NCBI RefSeq assembly: GCF_963666525.1
Contig: NZ_OY762905.1
Span: 2,638,501 to 2,702,500 of the forward strand
Direction: 5' to 3'
DNA: 64,000 nucleotides
Source of the DNA: an uncultured Cohaesibacter sp.
Lineage (GTDB): Bacteria; Pseudomonadota; Alphaproteobacteria; Rhizobiales; Cohaesibacteraceae
The notes under the pieces were generated by a model that saw only the letters and a list, made by a program, of their open reading frames with translations, ran no database searches and was not told where the DNA came from. The position numbers and the translations under genes were made by a program. Below, piece after piece: positions 32,413 through 41,830 of the stretch. Numbering within the stretch: the first letter of the stretch is position 1; the number at the start of each line of letters is the position of its first letter.

Positions 32413-33471
32413 ATGGTTGACCAGCCCAATATCCGCGATGTTGCCAAGGCCGCAGGCGTTTCCACGGCCACGGTTTCCCGCGCCCTTGCCCAGCCGGACA
32501 AGGTGCGTGAGGCGACCCTCAAGAAGGTGATGGATGCGGTAGAGAAGACCGGATTTGTTCCCAATCGCCAGGCGAGCATGTTTCGCTCGCGCAAGAGCAA
32601 TACCGTCATTCTTCTGGTGCGTGATATCTCCAACCCTTTCTATCTTGACATCTACAAGGGGGTTGAAGAGGCGGCATTTGCGGCTGGCTACAAGGTGCTG
32701 ATGGGCGATGCGCGGGAAGACGACGAGCGCATCACCCACTATATCGAGGCTGTGCGCGAGTGTCATGCAGATGGCCTCATCCTGATGATCGGCAGCTTTC
32801 CGCAGAAGCTGCTCGAACAGACGGACCGGTTGCCGCCGATTGTCGTGGCCCTTGAGGAAATCGATGGTCTCAAGGCTCCGACCGTGCGGGTGGACAATGT
32901 GGCCGCCGCCGAAGGGGCCGTTGCCCATCTGATTGCCAAGGGACACAAGCGCATCGTGCACCTGACCGGCCCGCTCAATGAGTATCTTGGCAAGGCCCGT
33001 CTGCAAGGCTATCGACAGGCTCTCCAGAAGGCGGGATTGCCCGTGGACGAAAGCCTGATCATGCCGGGAGACTTCAGCCTCAACGCGGGCTATGACCAGA
33101 CGGCTCGGCTGCTGGCGGATGGGGTGCAGTTCAGTGCCATCTTTGCGTCCAGTGACCAGATGGCCATCGGTGCCGCCAGTGCCCTGAGAGAAAAGGGGCT
33201 TTCGATTCCGGAAGACGTGTCTCTTGTCGGTTTCGACGACACGCTGATTGCCTCCATCTTCTATCCACCCCTCACAACGGTTTACCAGCCGCGGCGCGAA
33301 ATCGGACGCGCTGCCATGGCGATGATGATCCGCAAGCTCTCCTCCCAGGCCGCAGACCCGATGGCCCGGAATGAAGTGCTTGAGGATCAGCAATTTTCAA
33401 CCGAGCTCATTTCCCGAAATTCGGTTGCGCCTTTCGACGACGCAAGACCGGGGACGCAACAAGGAGATTGA
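32413..33471 (+). CDS. LacI family transcriptional regulator
   Basis: A 352-residue repressor with the classical N-terminal helix-turn-helix (NIRDVAKAAGVSTATVSRALAQP) and hinge, followed by a sugar-binding core. It is co-transcribed behind the importer and ahead of two sugar enzymes, so it probably senses the imported sugar or a product. The paired 16-base operators at 27701-27716 and 27767-27782 are its likely targets, giving autoregulation of the whole operon. Confidence 0.93.
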   Translation: MVDQPNIRDVAKAAGVSTATVSRALAQPDKVREATLKKVMDAVEKTGFVPNRQASMFRSRKSNTVILLVRDISNPFYLDIYKGVEEAAFAAGYKVLMGDAREDDERITHYIEAVRECHADGLILMIGSFPQKLLEQTDRLPPIVVALEEIDGLKAPTVRVDNVAAAEGAVAHLIAKGHKRIVHLTGPLNEYLGKARLQGYRQALQKAGLPVDESLIMPGDFSLNAGYDQTARLLADGVQFSAIFASSDQMAIGAASALREKGLSIPEDVSLVGFDDTLIASIFYPPLTTVYQPRREIGRAAMAMMIRKLSSQAADPMARNEVLEDQQFSTELISRNSVAPFDDARPGTQQGD

Positions 33472-33475
33472 CCCT

Positions 33476-34534
33476 ATGAAAACACTGAAAGGCCCCGGGC
33501 TGTTTCTGGCTCAGTTCGTCGGAGACAAGCCCCCGTTCAACGATCTTTTCGCCATTGCCCGCTGGGCTGCGGATCTCGGCTACAAGGGTTTGCAGATCCC
33601 GACCGGCGACAATCTGTTTGATCTGGATCTGGCGGCCACTTCCACCGACTATTGCGACGAATTGAAGGGCAAGCTGGCCGAAATCGGCGTGCAGATCACC
33701 GAACTGTCGACCCACATTCAAGGCCAGCTGGTCGCCGTGCATCCGGCCTATGACGCGCTGTTCGATGCCTTTGCCCCCGCCGCTGTCCGTGGCAACCCCA
33801 AGGCACGGCAGGATTGGGCCGTCGACCATGTCAAGAAGGTCGGTCTCATCTCGAAGAATCTCGGTCTTGCGACCCACGTCAGCTTTTCCGGTGCCCTCGC
33901 ATGGCCCTACGTTTATCCATGGCCACAGCGCCCGGGCGGTTTGGTGGAAGAAGCCTTCTCCGAGCTGGCCAGACGCTGGAAGCCGATTCTGGACTATCAC
34001 GAGGAGATCGGCGTCGATGTCGCCTATGAACTGCATCCGGGCGAGGATCTACACGACGGGGTGACCTTCGAGCGTTTCCTTGAGGAGCTGGGCGGCCACA
34101 GCCGCGCCAACATTCTCTATGATCCGTCTCATTTCGTGCTACAGGCGCTGGACTATCTGGCCTTCATCGACATCTACCATGATCGCATCAAGGCCTTCCA
34201 TGTGAAGGATGCCGAACTGCAATACAGCGGCCGCTCCGGTGTATACGGCGGCTATCAGTCTTGGGTAGACCGTCCGGGCCGTTTCCGCTCTCTGGGCGAC
34301 GGTTCCGTCGACTTCAAGGCCATCTTTTCGAAAATGGCCCAGTATGACTTCCCCGGCTGGGCGGTTCTGGAATGGGAATGCGCTCTCAAGCATCCTGAGG
34401 ACGGTGCCCGCGAAGGGGCAACCTTCATTGCCGATCATATCATCCGCGTGACTGAACACGCATTTGACGATTTTGCCAGCTCCGGCGTGGATCAAGCCAC
34501 AAACCGCCGTCTGCTTGGCCTTGAAAAGGACTGA
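33476..34534 (+). CDS. Sugar phosphate isomerase/epimerase family TIM-barrel protein
   Basis: A 352-residue xylose-isomerase-like TIM barrel. Likely metal ligands are Glu in YELHPGED, Asp in LYDPSHF, His in KAFHVKDAE and Glu in VLEWECA. Members epimerise or isomerise sugars, or act on 3-keto-glycosides. ATG 33476 lies five bases after the LacI stop behind AAGGAGATTGACC. A Gfo/Idh/MocA dehydrogenase follows by four bases. That pairing recurs in pathways where the dehydrogenase oxidises a sugar hydroxyl and the barrel enzyme acts on the keto product. Confidence 0.85.
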   Translation: MKTLKGPGLFLAQFVGDKPPFNDLFAIARWAADLGYKGLQIPTGDNLFDLDLAATSTDYCDELKGKLAEIGVQITELSTHIQGQLVAVHPAYDALFDAFAPAAVRGNPKARQDWAVDHVKKVGLISKNLGLATHVSFSGALAWPYVYPWPQRPGGLVEEAFSELARRWKPILDYHEEIGVDVAYELHPGEDLHDGVTFERFLEELGGHSRANILYDPSHFVLQALDYLAFIDIYHDRIKAFHVKDAELQYSGRSGVYGGYQSWVDRPGRFRSLGDGSVDFKAIFSKMAQYDFPGWAVLEWECALKHPEDGAREGATFIADHIIRVTEHAFDDFASSGVDQATNRRLLGLEKD

Positions 34535-34538
34535 TCCC

Positions 34539-35708
34539 ATGGCCCTCAACGATACCAACATGAAGATCGTAAGCCACCGCAAGCTCAAGCTGGGCATGGT
34601 GGGTGGCGGCGTTACCGCCTTCATCGGCGGGGTTCACCGGATCGCATCGCGCATTGATGACCGTTACGAGCTGGTCGCCGGAGCGCTGGACAATGATCCC
34701 GAACGCGGCAAGGCCTTTGCCGTCGCCATCGGCATTGCGCCGGAGCGTGCCTATGACAATTACGAGGAAATGATCAAGGCGGAAGCCGGACGGCAAGACC
34801 GGCCAGACGTGATCGCCATCGTGACGCCAAACTTCCTGCATTTCCCGGTAGCCAAGGCAGCTCTGGAAGCTGGCTTCCACGTGATCTGCGAAAAGCCGAT
34901 GACGACGTCGCTTGAAGACGCAAAGATTCTGGCAGAGACCGTCAGGAAAACCGGCAAGACCCTGTTTCTGACCCACACCTACACCGGCTATCCGATGGTG
35001 CGTCAGGCGCGCGAAATGGTGGCCTGCGGTGCCATCGGCGAACTGCGCCGGGTACAGGTGGAATACGCCCAGGACTGGCTTGCCGCACCGGACGAAGACC
35101 CCGAAGCGGCAGGGGCCAACTGGCGCAATGACCCCAAGAAGGCCGGGCAGGGCGGAGCCATCGGTGATATCGGCACCCATTCCTACAATCTGGCCGCCTT
35201 CGTGGCTGGCGTCGAGCCAACCGAGATTCTGGCCGAGCTGACGGCGCTGGTGCCGGGCCGCAAGGTAGACGATGATGCCTGCGTGCTGCTGCGCTATGCC
35301 AACGGCGCCCGCGGCTCGATCTGGGCCAGTCAGGTGGTTGCTGGCAATGGCAACAATCTCTCCCTGCGTATCTATGGCGCCAAGGGGGGGCTTGAATGGT
35401 GGCAGGAAAAGCCAGAAGAGCTGTGGTATACGCCGCTTGGCGAACCGCGTCGCCTGCTGCGCCGCAACGGGGTGGAGAATACCCCGGCAGCCGTGGCAGG
35501 TAGCCGTATTCCGGCTGCCCATCCGGAAGGCTATCTGGAAGCCTTTGCCAATATCTACCGTGATGCGGCGGATGCCATCGAGAAGAACGAGGTGGCAGCT
35601 CTCGTCCCGAATGCCAATGACGGCGTCAGCGGTCTGGCCTTTGTCACAGCAAGCCTTGAGTCTTCGGCAAAGGGTGGCGTCTGGGTGTCTCTCACGGACA
35701 AGGCCTGA
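34539..35708 (+). CDS. Gfo/Idh/MocA family oxidoreductase
   Basis: A 389-residue NAD(P)-dependent dehydrogenase. The Rossmann motif GMVGGGVTAFIGG is at residues 19-31, and VICEKPMTTS contains the catalytic Lys of the EKP motif. GGAIGDIGTHSYNLAAF marks the C-terminal sheet domain with its His/Asp. Substrates of this family are sugars, inositols or glycosides. AAGGACTGATCCC precedes ATG 34539. It is the last gene of the LacI-controlled operon; two hairpins separate it from the convergent isomerase gene. Confidence 0.87.
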   Translation: MALNDTNMKIVSHRKLKLGMVGGGVTAFIGGVHRIASRIDDRYELVAGALDNDPERGKAFAVAIGIAPERAYDNYEEMIKAEAGRQDRPDVIAIVTPNFLHFPVAKAALEAGFHVICEKPMTTSLEDAKILAETVRKTGKTLFLTHTYTGYPMVRQAREMVACGAIGELRRVQVEYAQDWLAAPDEDPEAAGANWRNDPKKAGQGGAIGDIGTHSYNLAAFVAGVEPTEILAELTALVPGRKVDDDACVLLRYANGARGSIWASQVVAGNGNNLSLRIYGAKGGLEWWQEKPEELWYTPLGEPRRLLRRNGVENTPAAVAGSRIPAAHPEGYLEAFANIYRDAADAIEKNEVAALVPNANDGVSGLAFVTASLESSAKGGVWVSLTDKA

Positions 35709-35735
35709 TACGTCGACGCCCGATAGGCAATGACA

Positions 35736-35772
35736 AGGCCCGGCGGATGGATGTCTGTCGGGCCTTCTGTTT
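35736..35772 (+). terminator. Terminator of the LacI-controlled operon
   Basis: AAGGCCCG at 35736-35743 pairs with CGGGCCTT at 35760-35767, followed by CTGTTT. It lies 28 bases after the dehydrogenase stop. Confidence 0.75.
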
Positions 35773-35778
35773 GTCGGA

Positions 35779-35814
35779 AATATAAAAGGGGATGCGGTGT
35801 TCCGCATCCCCTTC
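35779..35814 (-). terminator. Terminator of the convergent rhamnosidase operon
   Basis: AAGGGGATGCGG at 35787-35798 and CCGCATCCCCTT at 35803-35814 form a perfect 12-pair stem with a four-base loop. Read on the minus strand it is followed by TTATATTT, a classic terminator for the isomerase gene that ends at 35836. Confidence 0.88.
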
Positions 35815-35835
35815 GTCTCTTTAACTTAAGAGAGC

Positions 35836-37476
35836 CTAGAGCATGTCTTTTGCCGTACCGGCAATCTTAACCTTGATGCCCTGGGTCAGCGCCTGAGCCA
35901 CGAAGGCCTTCAGCACATAGGCCAGCTTGTCTTCCGGTACATAGGCGATGGTGATGTGGTTGGACTGGTGTCCGGCCATCAGATCATCGCGGCCCATGCC
36001 GTCGAGGGTGGCATTCATCAGCGGCCATTCCTTGTTGGTGGCCAGAAGACGACGGGTGAATTCGGCTTCCGGAAGCTCATGGCCCATGCCGGTACCGATG
36101 TGCATGATCACCTCGGTGCCTTCATAGTGGGCGCGCGCCCAGATGAAGGTGCCTGCCTTGCACTGGCCAGCGATGGTGGAACCACCCTTCGGGAAGAACA
36201 TGGCGGGCTGACGGAAGCCCTTGGCCCCCTTGATGCCACCCTTGAGGTGTTCGAACGGAACGGAACCGGAAATTTCGAAGTCCCAATAGAAGGTGCCTTC
36301 GAATTCGCTGCCCCAGCGGACGTCATGCAGGGTCGTCTCGGATGGCAGCCCCATGGCGTCAAGGAGACGGAACAGCATGGCCTGCGGAATGGCGGTGCCC
36401 ATGTCCACTTCGTTGATGCACGGGATCGGCTTGCCTTCGCAAATGATGGAGCCGTCTTCGTCCGGGATCGGGAAGCGTTCGGTGGAACCGATGGCGCCTT
36501 CGGCAAAGTCGGAAGCGGCACAGCAATCCTTGAGACCCTGCTGATATTGGACACCAACCGCAGTGAGACCGAAGCGGGTGACGATGCGTGCCATGGCAAT
36601 CATCATGGCGCACTGTTCGAGCACCTGTTCACGGGTCAGCTCGGTTGCGCTGTCGCTGCCCCACTGGAACTGCATGCCGCGGTCTTCATAGAATTTGAGG
36701 CAGGCTTCGCGCAGCTCGGTGGGTACCTTTGCCATTTCGACCAGCAGGGCCGACTGGGAAAGAGACTCAAGCGGCATGCCGATGTCGGTGAGAGCCTTGA
36801 CCGGGAAGAAGCCGTTCATCATGCCCATGCAGAAGGTGTCATGCAGGCCGAGAATGGCCTTGTGCTTGAGGATATATTCGCCAACCTTGACGCCATCCTG
36901 CCCGGCATCGCTTTTCATCAGCGGATGATCGGCAGTTACGTCGCTGAGATAGCTGGTGTCCTGCTCAAGCTTGCCGTCGTTCAGCCATGTGGCAAGGCCC
37001 TGCTTGAAGAACTCGTCTTCGCATTTTTCCGACCACAGGCGGGAATAGGAAACACCCAGAGAGGTCAGGGTGCCAGCCATGCAGAGCATGCCGACGAGCC
37101 CCGGCCAGGTGCCATCAAAGTTTGCCATCAAGAGGATTGGGCCGCGATGCTTGGCAAGCGATGGCGCGATATGGTGGGAATACTGCCAGGCGGTCAACAG
37201 CACGATCAGCGGAGCGTCCGGATCGATGCGCGAGAACAGTTCGGAGCCTTCCTTCTGGGAAGAGATGAAGCCGTGCTTGCGGTCTTCATGGTAAGGGTGG
37301 GCCCGCTTCATCTTGTAGCCCTGGACATTGAGCTCCTTTTCCAGCGCTTCGGAGAAGCTCTGGTAGACGGGCCAGCAAGGCACGTTGGCGCTTTCGCGCA
37401 GATCGGCGTTGGTGACGACCAGGATTTCCTTGTCGCCAGCTGTGATCAGCTCGGCCGGTTCAGGCAATTTCAACAT
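35836..37476 (-). CDS. L-fucose/L-arabinose isomerase-like protein
   Basis: A 546-residue cytoplasmic protein resembling the fucose isomerase family in length and overall pattern (VLLTAWQYSHHIAPSLAKHRGPILLMANFDGTWPGLVG; GLHDTFCMGMMNG; CINEVDMGTAIPQAML). Candidate metal ligands are the Glu/Asp of NEVDMG and a late His (GHQSNHITIAY). It would interconvert an aldose and a ketose, feeding the FGGY kinase encoded just upstream. CGGGAGTTGAACC precedes the ATG. The sugar is unassigned; the kinase partner suggests a pentulose or deoxyketose product. Confidence 0.75.
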   Translation of the reverse strand: MLKLPEPAELITAGDKEILVVTNADLRESANVPCWPVYQSFSEALEKELNVQGYKMKRAHPYHEDRKHGFISSQKEGSELFSRIDPDAPLIVLLTAWQYSHHIAPSLAKHRGPILLMANFDGTWPGLVGMLCMAGTLTSLGVSYSRLWSEKCEDEFFKQGLATWLNDGKLEQDTSYLSDVTADHPLMKSDAGQDGVKVGEYILKHKAILGLHDTFCMGMMNGFFPVKALTDIGMPLESLSQSALLVEMAKVPTELREACLKFYEDRGMQFQWGSDSATELTREQVLEQCAMMIAMARIVTRFGLTAVGVQYQQGLKDCCAASDFAEGAIGSTERFPIPDEDGSIICEGKPIPCINEVDMGTAIPQAMLFRLLDAMGLPSETTLHDVRWGSEFEGTFYWDFEISGSVPFEHLKGGIKGAKGFRQPAMFFPKGGSTIAGQCKAGTFIWARAHYEGTEVIMHIGTGMGHELPEAEFTRRLLATNKEWPLMNATLDGMGRDDLMAGHQSNHITIAYVPEDKLAYVLKAFVAQALTQGIKVKIAGTAKDML

Positions 37477-37500
37477 GGTTCAACTCCCGAATATTGCAAA

Positions 37501-39081
37501 TCAGAGAACCGGAGCCATCAGCGCATTGTGATGTTCGCGGTTGTCATAGAGATTGAGATAGACTTGATATTTTGCTGCATGGAAGGCAGCGGTTGATGGA
37601 TCGGCCTTGACGCTGTCGCCCGGCTGGACAAGAGCGGCACTGGCGGCCGGAATGCTTGCGAAGTCGCCTGAAGCGACAGCGCCGAGGATTGCCGCGCCGA
37701 GGGTGACAACATCCTCCTCACTGGCCATCTGGATATCGCGACCGGTGATGTTGGCATATTCTCTCAGCCAGAGCGGGTTTTTGGTTGCTCCACCACAGAC
37801 ATAGAGAGTCTTGATGGAATGGCCCGCCTTGCTCATTTCCTCGATGATGTGGCGCGTGCCATAGGCAACGGCCTGCAGGGTGGCCAGATAGAGCCGGGCC
37901 AGCTGGTCGCGTCCGGTTTCCAGCGTCAGGCCGGAGACCACGCCACGAGCATGGGGATTGGCGCGCGGAGAGCGGTTGCCATGATGGTCACCCAGCACAT
38001 GCAGGGCTGCAGTCGGATGGGCCTCACGGGATTCCAGATCGGCAACCCACTCGTTGAGCAGGGCAATCGGATGCTTGCCCGAGGCCTTGGCCTCTTCCTG
38101 CAGCTGAGGCCAGGCCTCGCACTGGTGGATGGTCCATTCGACCAGCGATCCGGCTGCGCTCTGGCCGCCTTCTCCCAGCCAGAAGCCGGGCAGCATTGCA
38201 CCGAAATAGGGGCCCCAGACGCCGGGAACCATGACAGGATTCTGATTGACGATCATATGGCAGTTGGAGGTGCCTGAAATGAGCGCCAGTCCACCGTCCG
38301 GCTCCGCTCCGATCAGCGCCAGCCCACCGGCGTGGGCATCGATGATGCCGGCGGCGATGGTGATGCCTTCCGGCAGACCGAGCTGGGACGCTGCAGCCTT
38401 GCCGAGAACACCGGCGGAATCGCCAAGCGGCAGAACCTTGGCCGGAACCTTGGCCGTCAGGTCAGTGAGGCCGACGGCGTCGAGCATGTCGGTCGGAAAG
38501 CGCCCTTCATGGGCCAGATAGTTCCATTTGCAGGTGAGGGTACAGGTGCTTGCCGTGTCGCCCTCGGTGCAGCGCCAGACCAGATAGTCGGCAAGGTCGA
38601 AGAAGCGCCAGACGGCAGCATAGCGATCGGGATAATTCTTTTTCAGCCACAGGATCTTGGGAAGTTCCATCTCGATGGAAACCTCGCCGCCGACATATTT
38701 CAGGGCATCGTGGCCGGTGGCGTTGATGGCTGCCGTTTCCGCGTCAGCTCGATGGTCCATCCACATGATGATGTCCTGCTCGGCAGAGCCGCCTTCAGAC
38801 ACCGAAATGGACGATCCGTCCTCGGCAACGGCAACCAGAGAGCAGGTGGCATCAAAGCCGATGGAGCGGATCTGGGCGGGGTCGATCCCGGCCTTTTGAA
38901 CGGCCTCTTTCGTAGCCTCGCAGATCATCCCCCAAATGTCGGCAGATGACTGCTCGACGAAATTGGCCTTGGGGTGAAACTGTTTGATGGCGCGGGTCGC
39001 AAAGGCGAGGCGGGTGCCGCCTGCGTCATAGACCCCGGTCCGCGTGCTGGCAGACCCGACATCAATACCGATGTAATACAT
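37501..39081 (-). CDS. FGGY family pentulose kinase (D-ribulokinase-like)
   Basis: A 526-residue cytoplasmic kinase. The N-terminal phosphate loop is YYIGIDVGSASTRTGVYD, and the subgroup pattern WMDHRADAETAAIN, VGGEVSIEMELPKILWLK, FFDLADYLVWRCTG-like and CKWNYLAHEGRFP matches the FGGY/YDR109C D-ribulokinase group. The second domain shows SGTSNCHMIVNQ and VCGGATKNPLWLREYANI. It would phosphorylate the ketose made by the adjacent isomerase. GGGAGGACAAAC precedes the ATG; the isomerase gene follows by 24 bases. Confidence 0.85.
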   Translation of the reverse strand: MYYIGIDVGSASTRTGVYDAGGTRLAFATRAIKQFHPKANFVEQSSADIWGMICEATKEAVQKAGIDPAQIRSIGFDATCSLVAVAEDGSSISVSEGGSAEQDIIMWMDHRADAETAAINATGHDALKYVGGEVSIEMELPKILWLKKNYPDRYAAVWRFFDLADYLVWRCTEGDTASTCTLTCKWNYLAHEGRFPTDMLDAVGLTDLTAKVPAKVLPLGDSAGVLGKAAASQLGLPEGITIAAGIIDAHAGGLALIGAEPDGGLALISGTSNCHMIVNQNPVMVPGVWGPYFGAMLPGFWLGEGGQSAAGSLVEWTIHQCEAWPQLQEEAKASGKHPIALLNEWVADLESREAHPTAALHVLGDHHGNRSPRANPHARGVVSGLTLETGRDQLARLYLATLQAVAYGTRHIIEEMSKAGHSIKTLYVCGGATKNPLWLREYANITGRDIQMASEEDVVTLGAAILGAVASGDFASIPAASAALVQPGDSVKADPSTAAFHAAKYQVYLNLYDNREHHNALMAPVL

Positions 39082-39139
39082 GTTTGTCCTCCCGGATCCC
39101 CCCTTGCCAAACGGCCCGGACGGGATCGTTCTTGCTGGT

Positions 39140-41830
39140 TTATGCTGTGATCGGATAGGCCCTGATCACATGATGGCCGGGCTCCAGCGTAAACTGGCTG
39201 CCGCGATCCGATGTCATGGCCTCGGGAAGCCTTACCGAGGCGCTAACCCCCGGTGGCAAGGCGATGGCCCATTCAACATCACTCTCCCTGAAATGCCAAT
39301 GGCTCTCGATGCGCCCGGTGTGGGCGTCGTAAACGGCTTCCACAAAGCCGATGCGTTTGTCGAATATCGGCCGCATGACGAGAGCGCAGTAGCCCGGTGC
39401 CTCCACGTCCCAGTCGATACCCGCCAGCCGTGACCAGATCCATTCCCCCACCGAGCCATAGGCATAGTGGTTGAAGCTGTTCATGGCCTTGCTCTGGAAC
39501 CCCTTCTCCTCGGTCCAGCCGTCCCAGCGCTCCCAGATGGAGGTGGCGCCATGCTTGATGGAAAAGCCCCAACTTGGGTAGGTGTCCTTGAGCAGCAGGG
39601 ATACAGCCAGATCTTCCGCGCCGATGTCGCTGAGCACCGGACAGAGATGACGAACCCCCAGAAAGCCTGTCTGCAGATGCCCGCCTGCCGCTTCGATCAG
39701 GTCGATGAGCCGCCGCGCCGCGGCGCCGCGCAAATCTTCAGGTAGGATGTTGAAATCGAGCGCCAGCAGATAGGCCGTCTGGGTATCGCCCTTCAATCTG
39801 CCGTCTTCCATCACGAAGGCCTTGATAAAGGCCTTGCGCAGCCGGTCGGCAAGAGTGCGCCATGGCAGGGGTTCCTTGCCCAGAGCGCTGGCGATATCGA
39901 TCATCAGATCGGCGATATAGATCCAGTAGGCAGTGTTGACCAGTTCGCGATCCGTTGCCGGTCCGATGCTGAGCCAGTCGCCGTAATTGTTGTGGACTTC
40001 CCTGCGCCGGATGCCGTCGGGGTTGTGCCGCTCGATATAGGTCATCCAGTCGACAAACGGATGCCAGCACCGGTCGAGCAGATCCTTGTCACCATAGCGC
40101 TGATAATGCATCCAGCCCATGATGATCGGCGCATCGCCCCAGGCCGGAGCGCCCGGTTGCGGTGTCAGGCGATAGGGATTGAGCGGTTTGGTCGGCGCCA
40201 CGTCGGAAAAAACGCCCTCGTCGGACTGGCCATCGATCAGGTCTTCCATCCATTTGGTCAGGAAGGCCGAGATATCCATGAAATAGCCTGCCGTCCGCCA
40301 GAAGACCTGAGCATCGGCGGCCCAGCCATAACGTTCGTCCCGCTGTGGACAGTCGGTGGGCACAGAAAGGAAATTGTCCCGCTGGCTCCAGAAGATGTTC
40401 GACAGCAACTGGTTGACCATGGGGTGGCCGGTTTTCATCTGGCCGGTGACCGGGGTATCGGTCTGGATGGCGATAGCCATGAGCTCCGGTTCGGCCTCGG
40501 TTTCCCCTTCGATGGTCAGCTCCACATACTGGAAGCCGTGGAAGGTGAAGCGCGGGTGGAAAACCTCCACGCCATTACCGCTGGCGATATAGATGTCCTC
40601 CGAAACCGCATAGCGCAGGTTTTCGGTATAGAGCCTGCCATCTGAATCCAGCATTTCACCGTGGCGCAACAGGAAGCGCGTGCCTTCGCTGGCCTTCACC
40701 GTCATTTCCACATAGCCGGAGAGATTCTGGCCGAAGTCGTAGATGGTGGTTTGGGCGTCCTGAACGAACTTAGATTTGGGCGCAAGTCGTGCCACTTCGC
40801 GCGCCGGCTGGCAGCGGGAGGCGTCAAGCTGTGGCAGGCGTGGCTCGGGAATGATTTCTTCCACCGGCTGCCAATAGGTTGTGTTGATGCCGCACTGGCA
40901 CCAGTCGCCGAGGGAGAGGCGGGCATCCACCATTTCTCCGGCGAGGAAATCGGAATAGCAGATTGGCCCCTGCCGGGTCATCCAGTTGCTGTCCGAGAGA
41001 ATTGTCTCGATGCGTCCGTCGGCATATTCCAGATGCAGCTGGCACAGGAAAGCCGGGCGGCCGCCATAGTGGTTGCCGGCGCGGCGCTGGTTGTGACCGA
41101 TTCGGCCCGAATACCAGCCCTCGCCGATAATGGCACCAAGACAGATGTCGCCTGCGGCCAGATGATCGGTCACATCATGGGTCTGGTATTCCACGCGGGT
41201 GTGGTAGTCGGTCCAGCCCGGTGCCATGACATCGTCGCCGATTCGCTTGCCGTTGATGTAGAATTCATAAAGCCCCAATGCGGAAAGATAGGCGGTCGCA
41301 CGGACGGGTGCCTCGTCGAGCCTGATCTCGCGGCGCAGATAATCTGCTGGCCGGGCCTGAAAACGGTTGTCGTAGAGATTGTCCTGAGGCACATCACGGC
41401 CTGCGGGCAGCACGAAATAGCGCCCGATCCAGCTTGCCTTGAAGGCGTCGGCCGCAAGACCTGTGAATATCTCGGCCGGTTCGGCCATCTGCGAAGGCTT
41501 GTCTTCCCCGTCCCAGACCTGGATGCTCCACCACAGATGACTGTCGCGCGGCAGTGTCAGGCCCTGGTCGAGATAGGTGAAATTGCCGTTTCCGGCGCGC
41601 TTTCCCGAATCCCAGATCGATCCCTGTCCGTCCAGCACCGAGGCTCTGGTCGAGCCGATGACCAGACGCCATGCGGTCTGATAGGCATTGCGTGTCGCAA
41701 AGCTGCTTTCTTCCAGCGCCCAGCTAAAGAAGGGCCTGCGATCATTCAGCCCCTGAACGCGCGCAAGATGCTGGCATTTCAGGCCTTTCGCAAGGATCGC
41801 CCCGACTTGCCCGATATTCGATAGTGTCAC
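39140..41830 (-). CDS. Alpha-L-rhamnosidase, GH78 family
   Basis: An 896-residue glycosidase with the GH78 layout: N-terminal beta-sandwich domains (SALGLYEFYINGKRIGDDVMAPGWTDYHTRVEYQ; GEGWYSGRIG), a catalytic (alpha/alpha)6 barrel with SVPTDCPQRDERYGWAADAQVFW carrying the acidic active-site residues, and a C-terminal beta domain. No signal peptide is present, so it should act in the cytoplasm on imported rhamnosides or rhamno-oligosaccharides. It begins with GTG placed directly after the GntR stop (no gap), implying translational coupling. Terminal rhamnose release would feed the isomerase and kinase genes that follow. Confidence 0.9.
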   Translation of the reverse strand: MTLSNIGQVGAILAKGLKCQHLARVQGLNDRRPFFSWALEESSFATRNAYQTAWRLVIGSTRASVLDGQGSIWDSGKRAGNGNFTYLDQGLTLPRDSHLWWSIQVWDGEDKPSQMAEPAEIFTGLAADAFKASWIGRYFVLPAGRDVPQDNLYDNRFQARPADYLRREIRLDEAPVRATAYLSALGLYEFYINGKRIGDDVMAPGWTDYHTRVEYQTHDVTDHLAAGDICLGAIIGEGWYSGRIGHNQRRAGNHYGGRPAFLCQLHLEYADGRIETILSDSNWMTRQGPICYSDFLAGEMVDARLSLGDWCQCGINTTYWQPVEEIIPEPRLPQLDASRCQPAREVARLAPKSKFVQDAQTTIYDFGQNLSGYVEMTVKASEGTRFLLRHGEMLDSDGRLYTENLRYAVSEDIYIASGNGVEVFHPRFTFHGFQYVELTIEGETEAEPELMAIAIQTDTPVTGQMKTGHPMVNQLLSNIFWSQRDNFLSVPTDCPQRDERYGWAADAQVFWRTAGYFMDISAFLTKWMEDLIDGQSDEGVFSDVAPTKPLNPYRLTPQPGAPAWGDAPIIMGWMHYQRYGDKDLLDRCWHPFVDWMTYIERHNPDGIRRREVHNNYGDWLSIGPATDRELVNTAYWIYIADLMIDIASALGKEPLPWRTLADRLRKAFIKAFVMEDGRLKGDTQTAYLLALDFNILPEDLRGAAARRLIDLIEAAGGHLQTGFLGVRHLCPVLSDIGAEDLAVSLLLKDTYPSWGFSIKHGATSIWERWDGWTEEKGFQSKAMNSFNHYAYGSVGEWIWSRLAGIDWDVEAPGYCALVMRPIFDKRIGFVEAVYDAHTGRIESHWHFRESDVEWAIALPPGVSASVRLPEAMTSDRGSQFTLEPGHHVIRAYPITA

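Noticed and set aside
35956..37596. A 546-codon open frame on the plus strand
   Set aside because: It is antisense to the fucose-isomerase-like gene, which has a ribosome-binding site, operon context and terminator. The antisense product has no recognisable domain.
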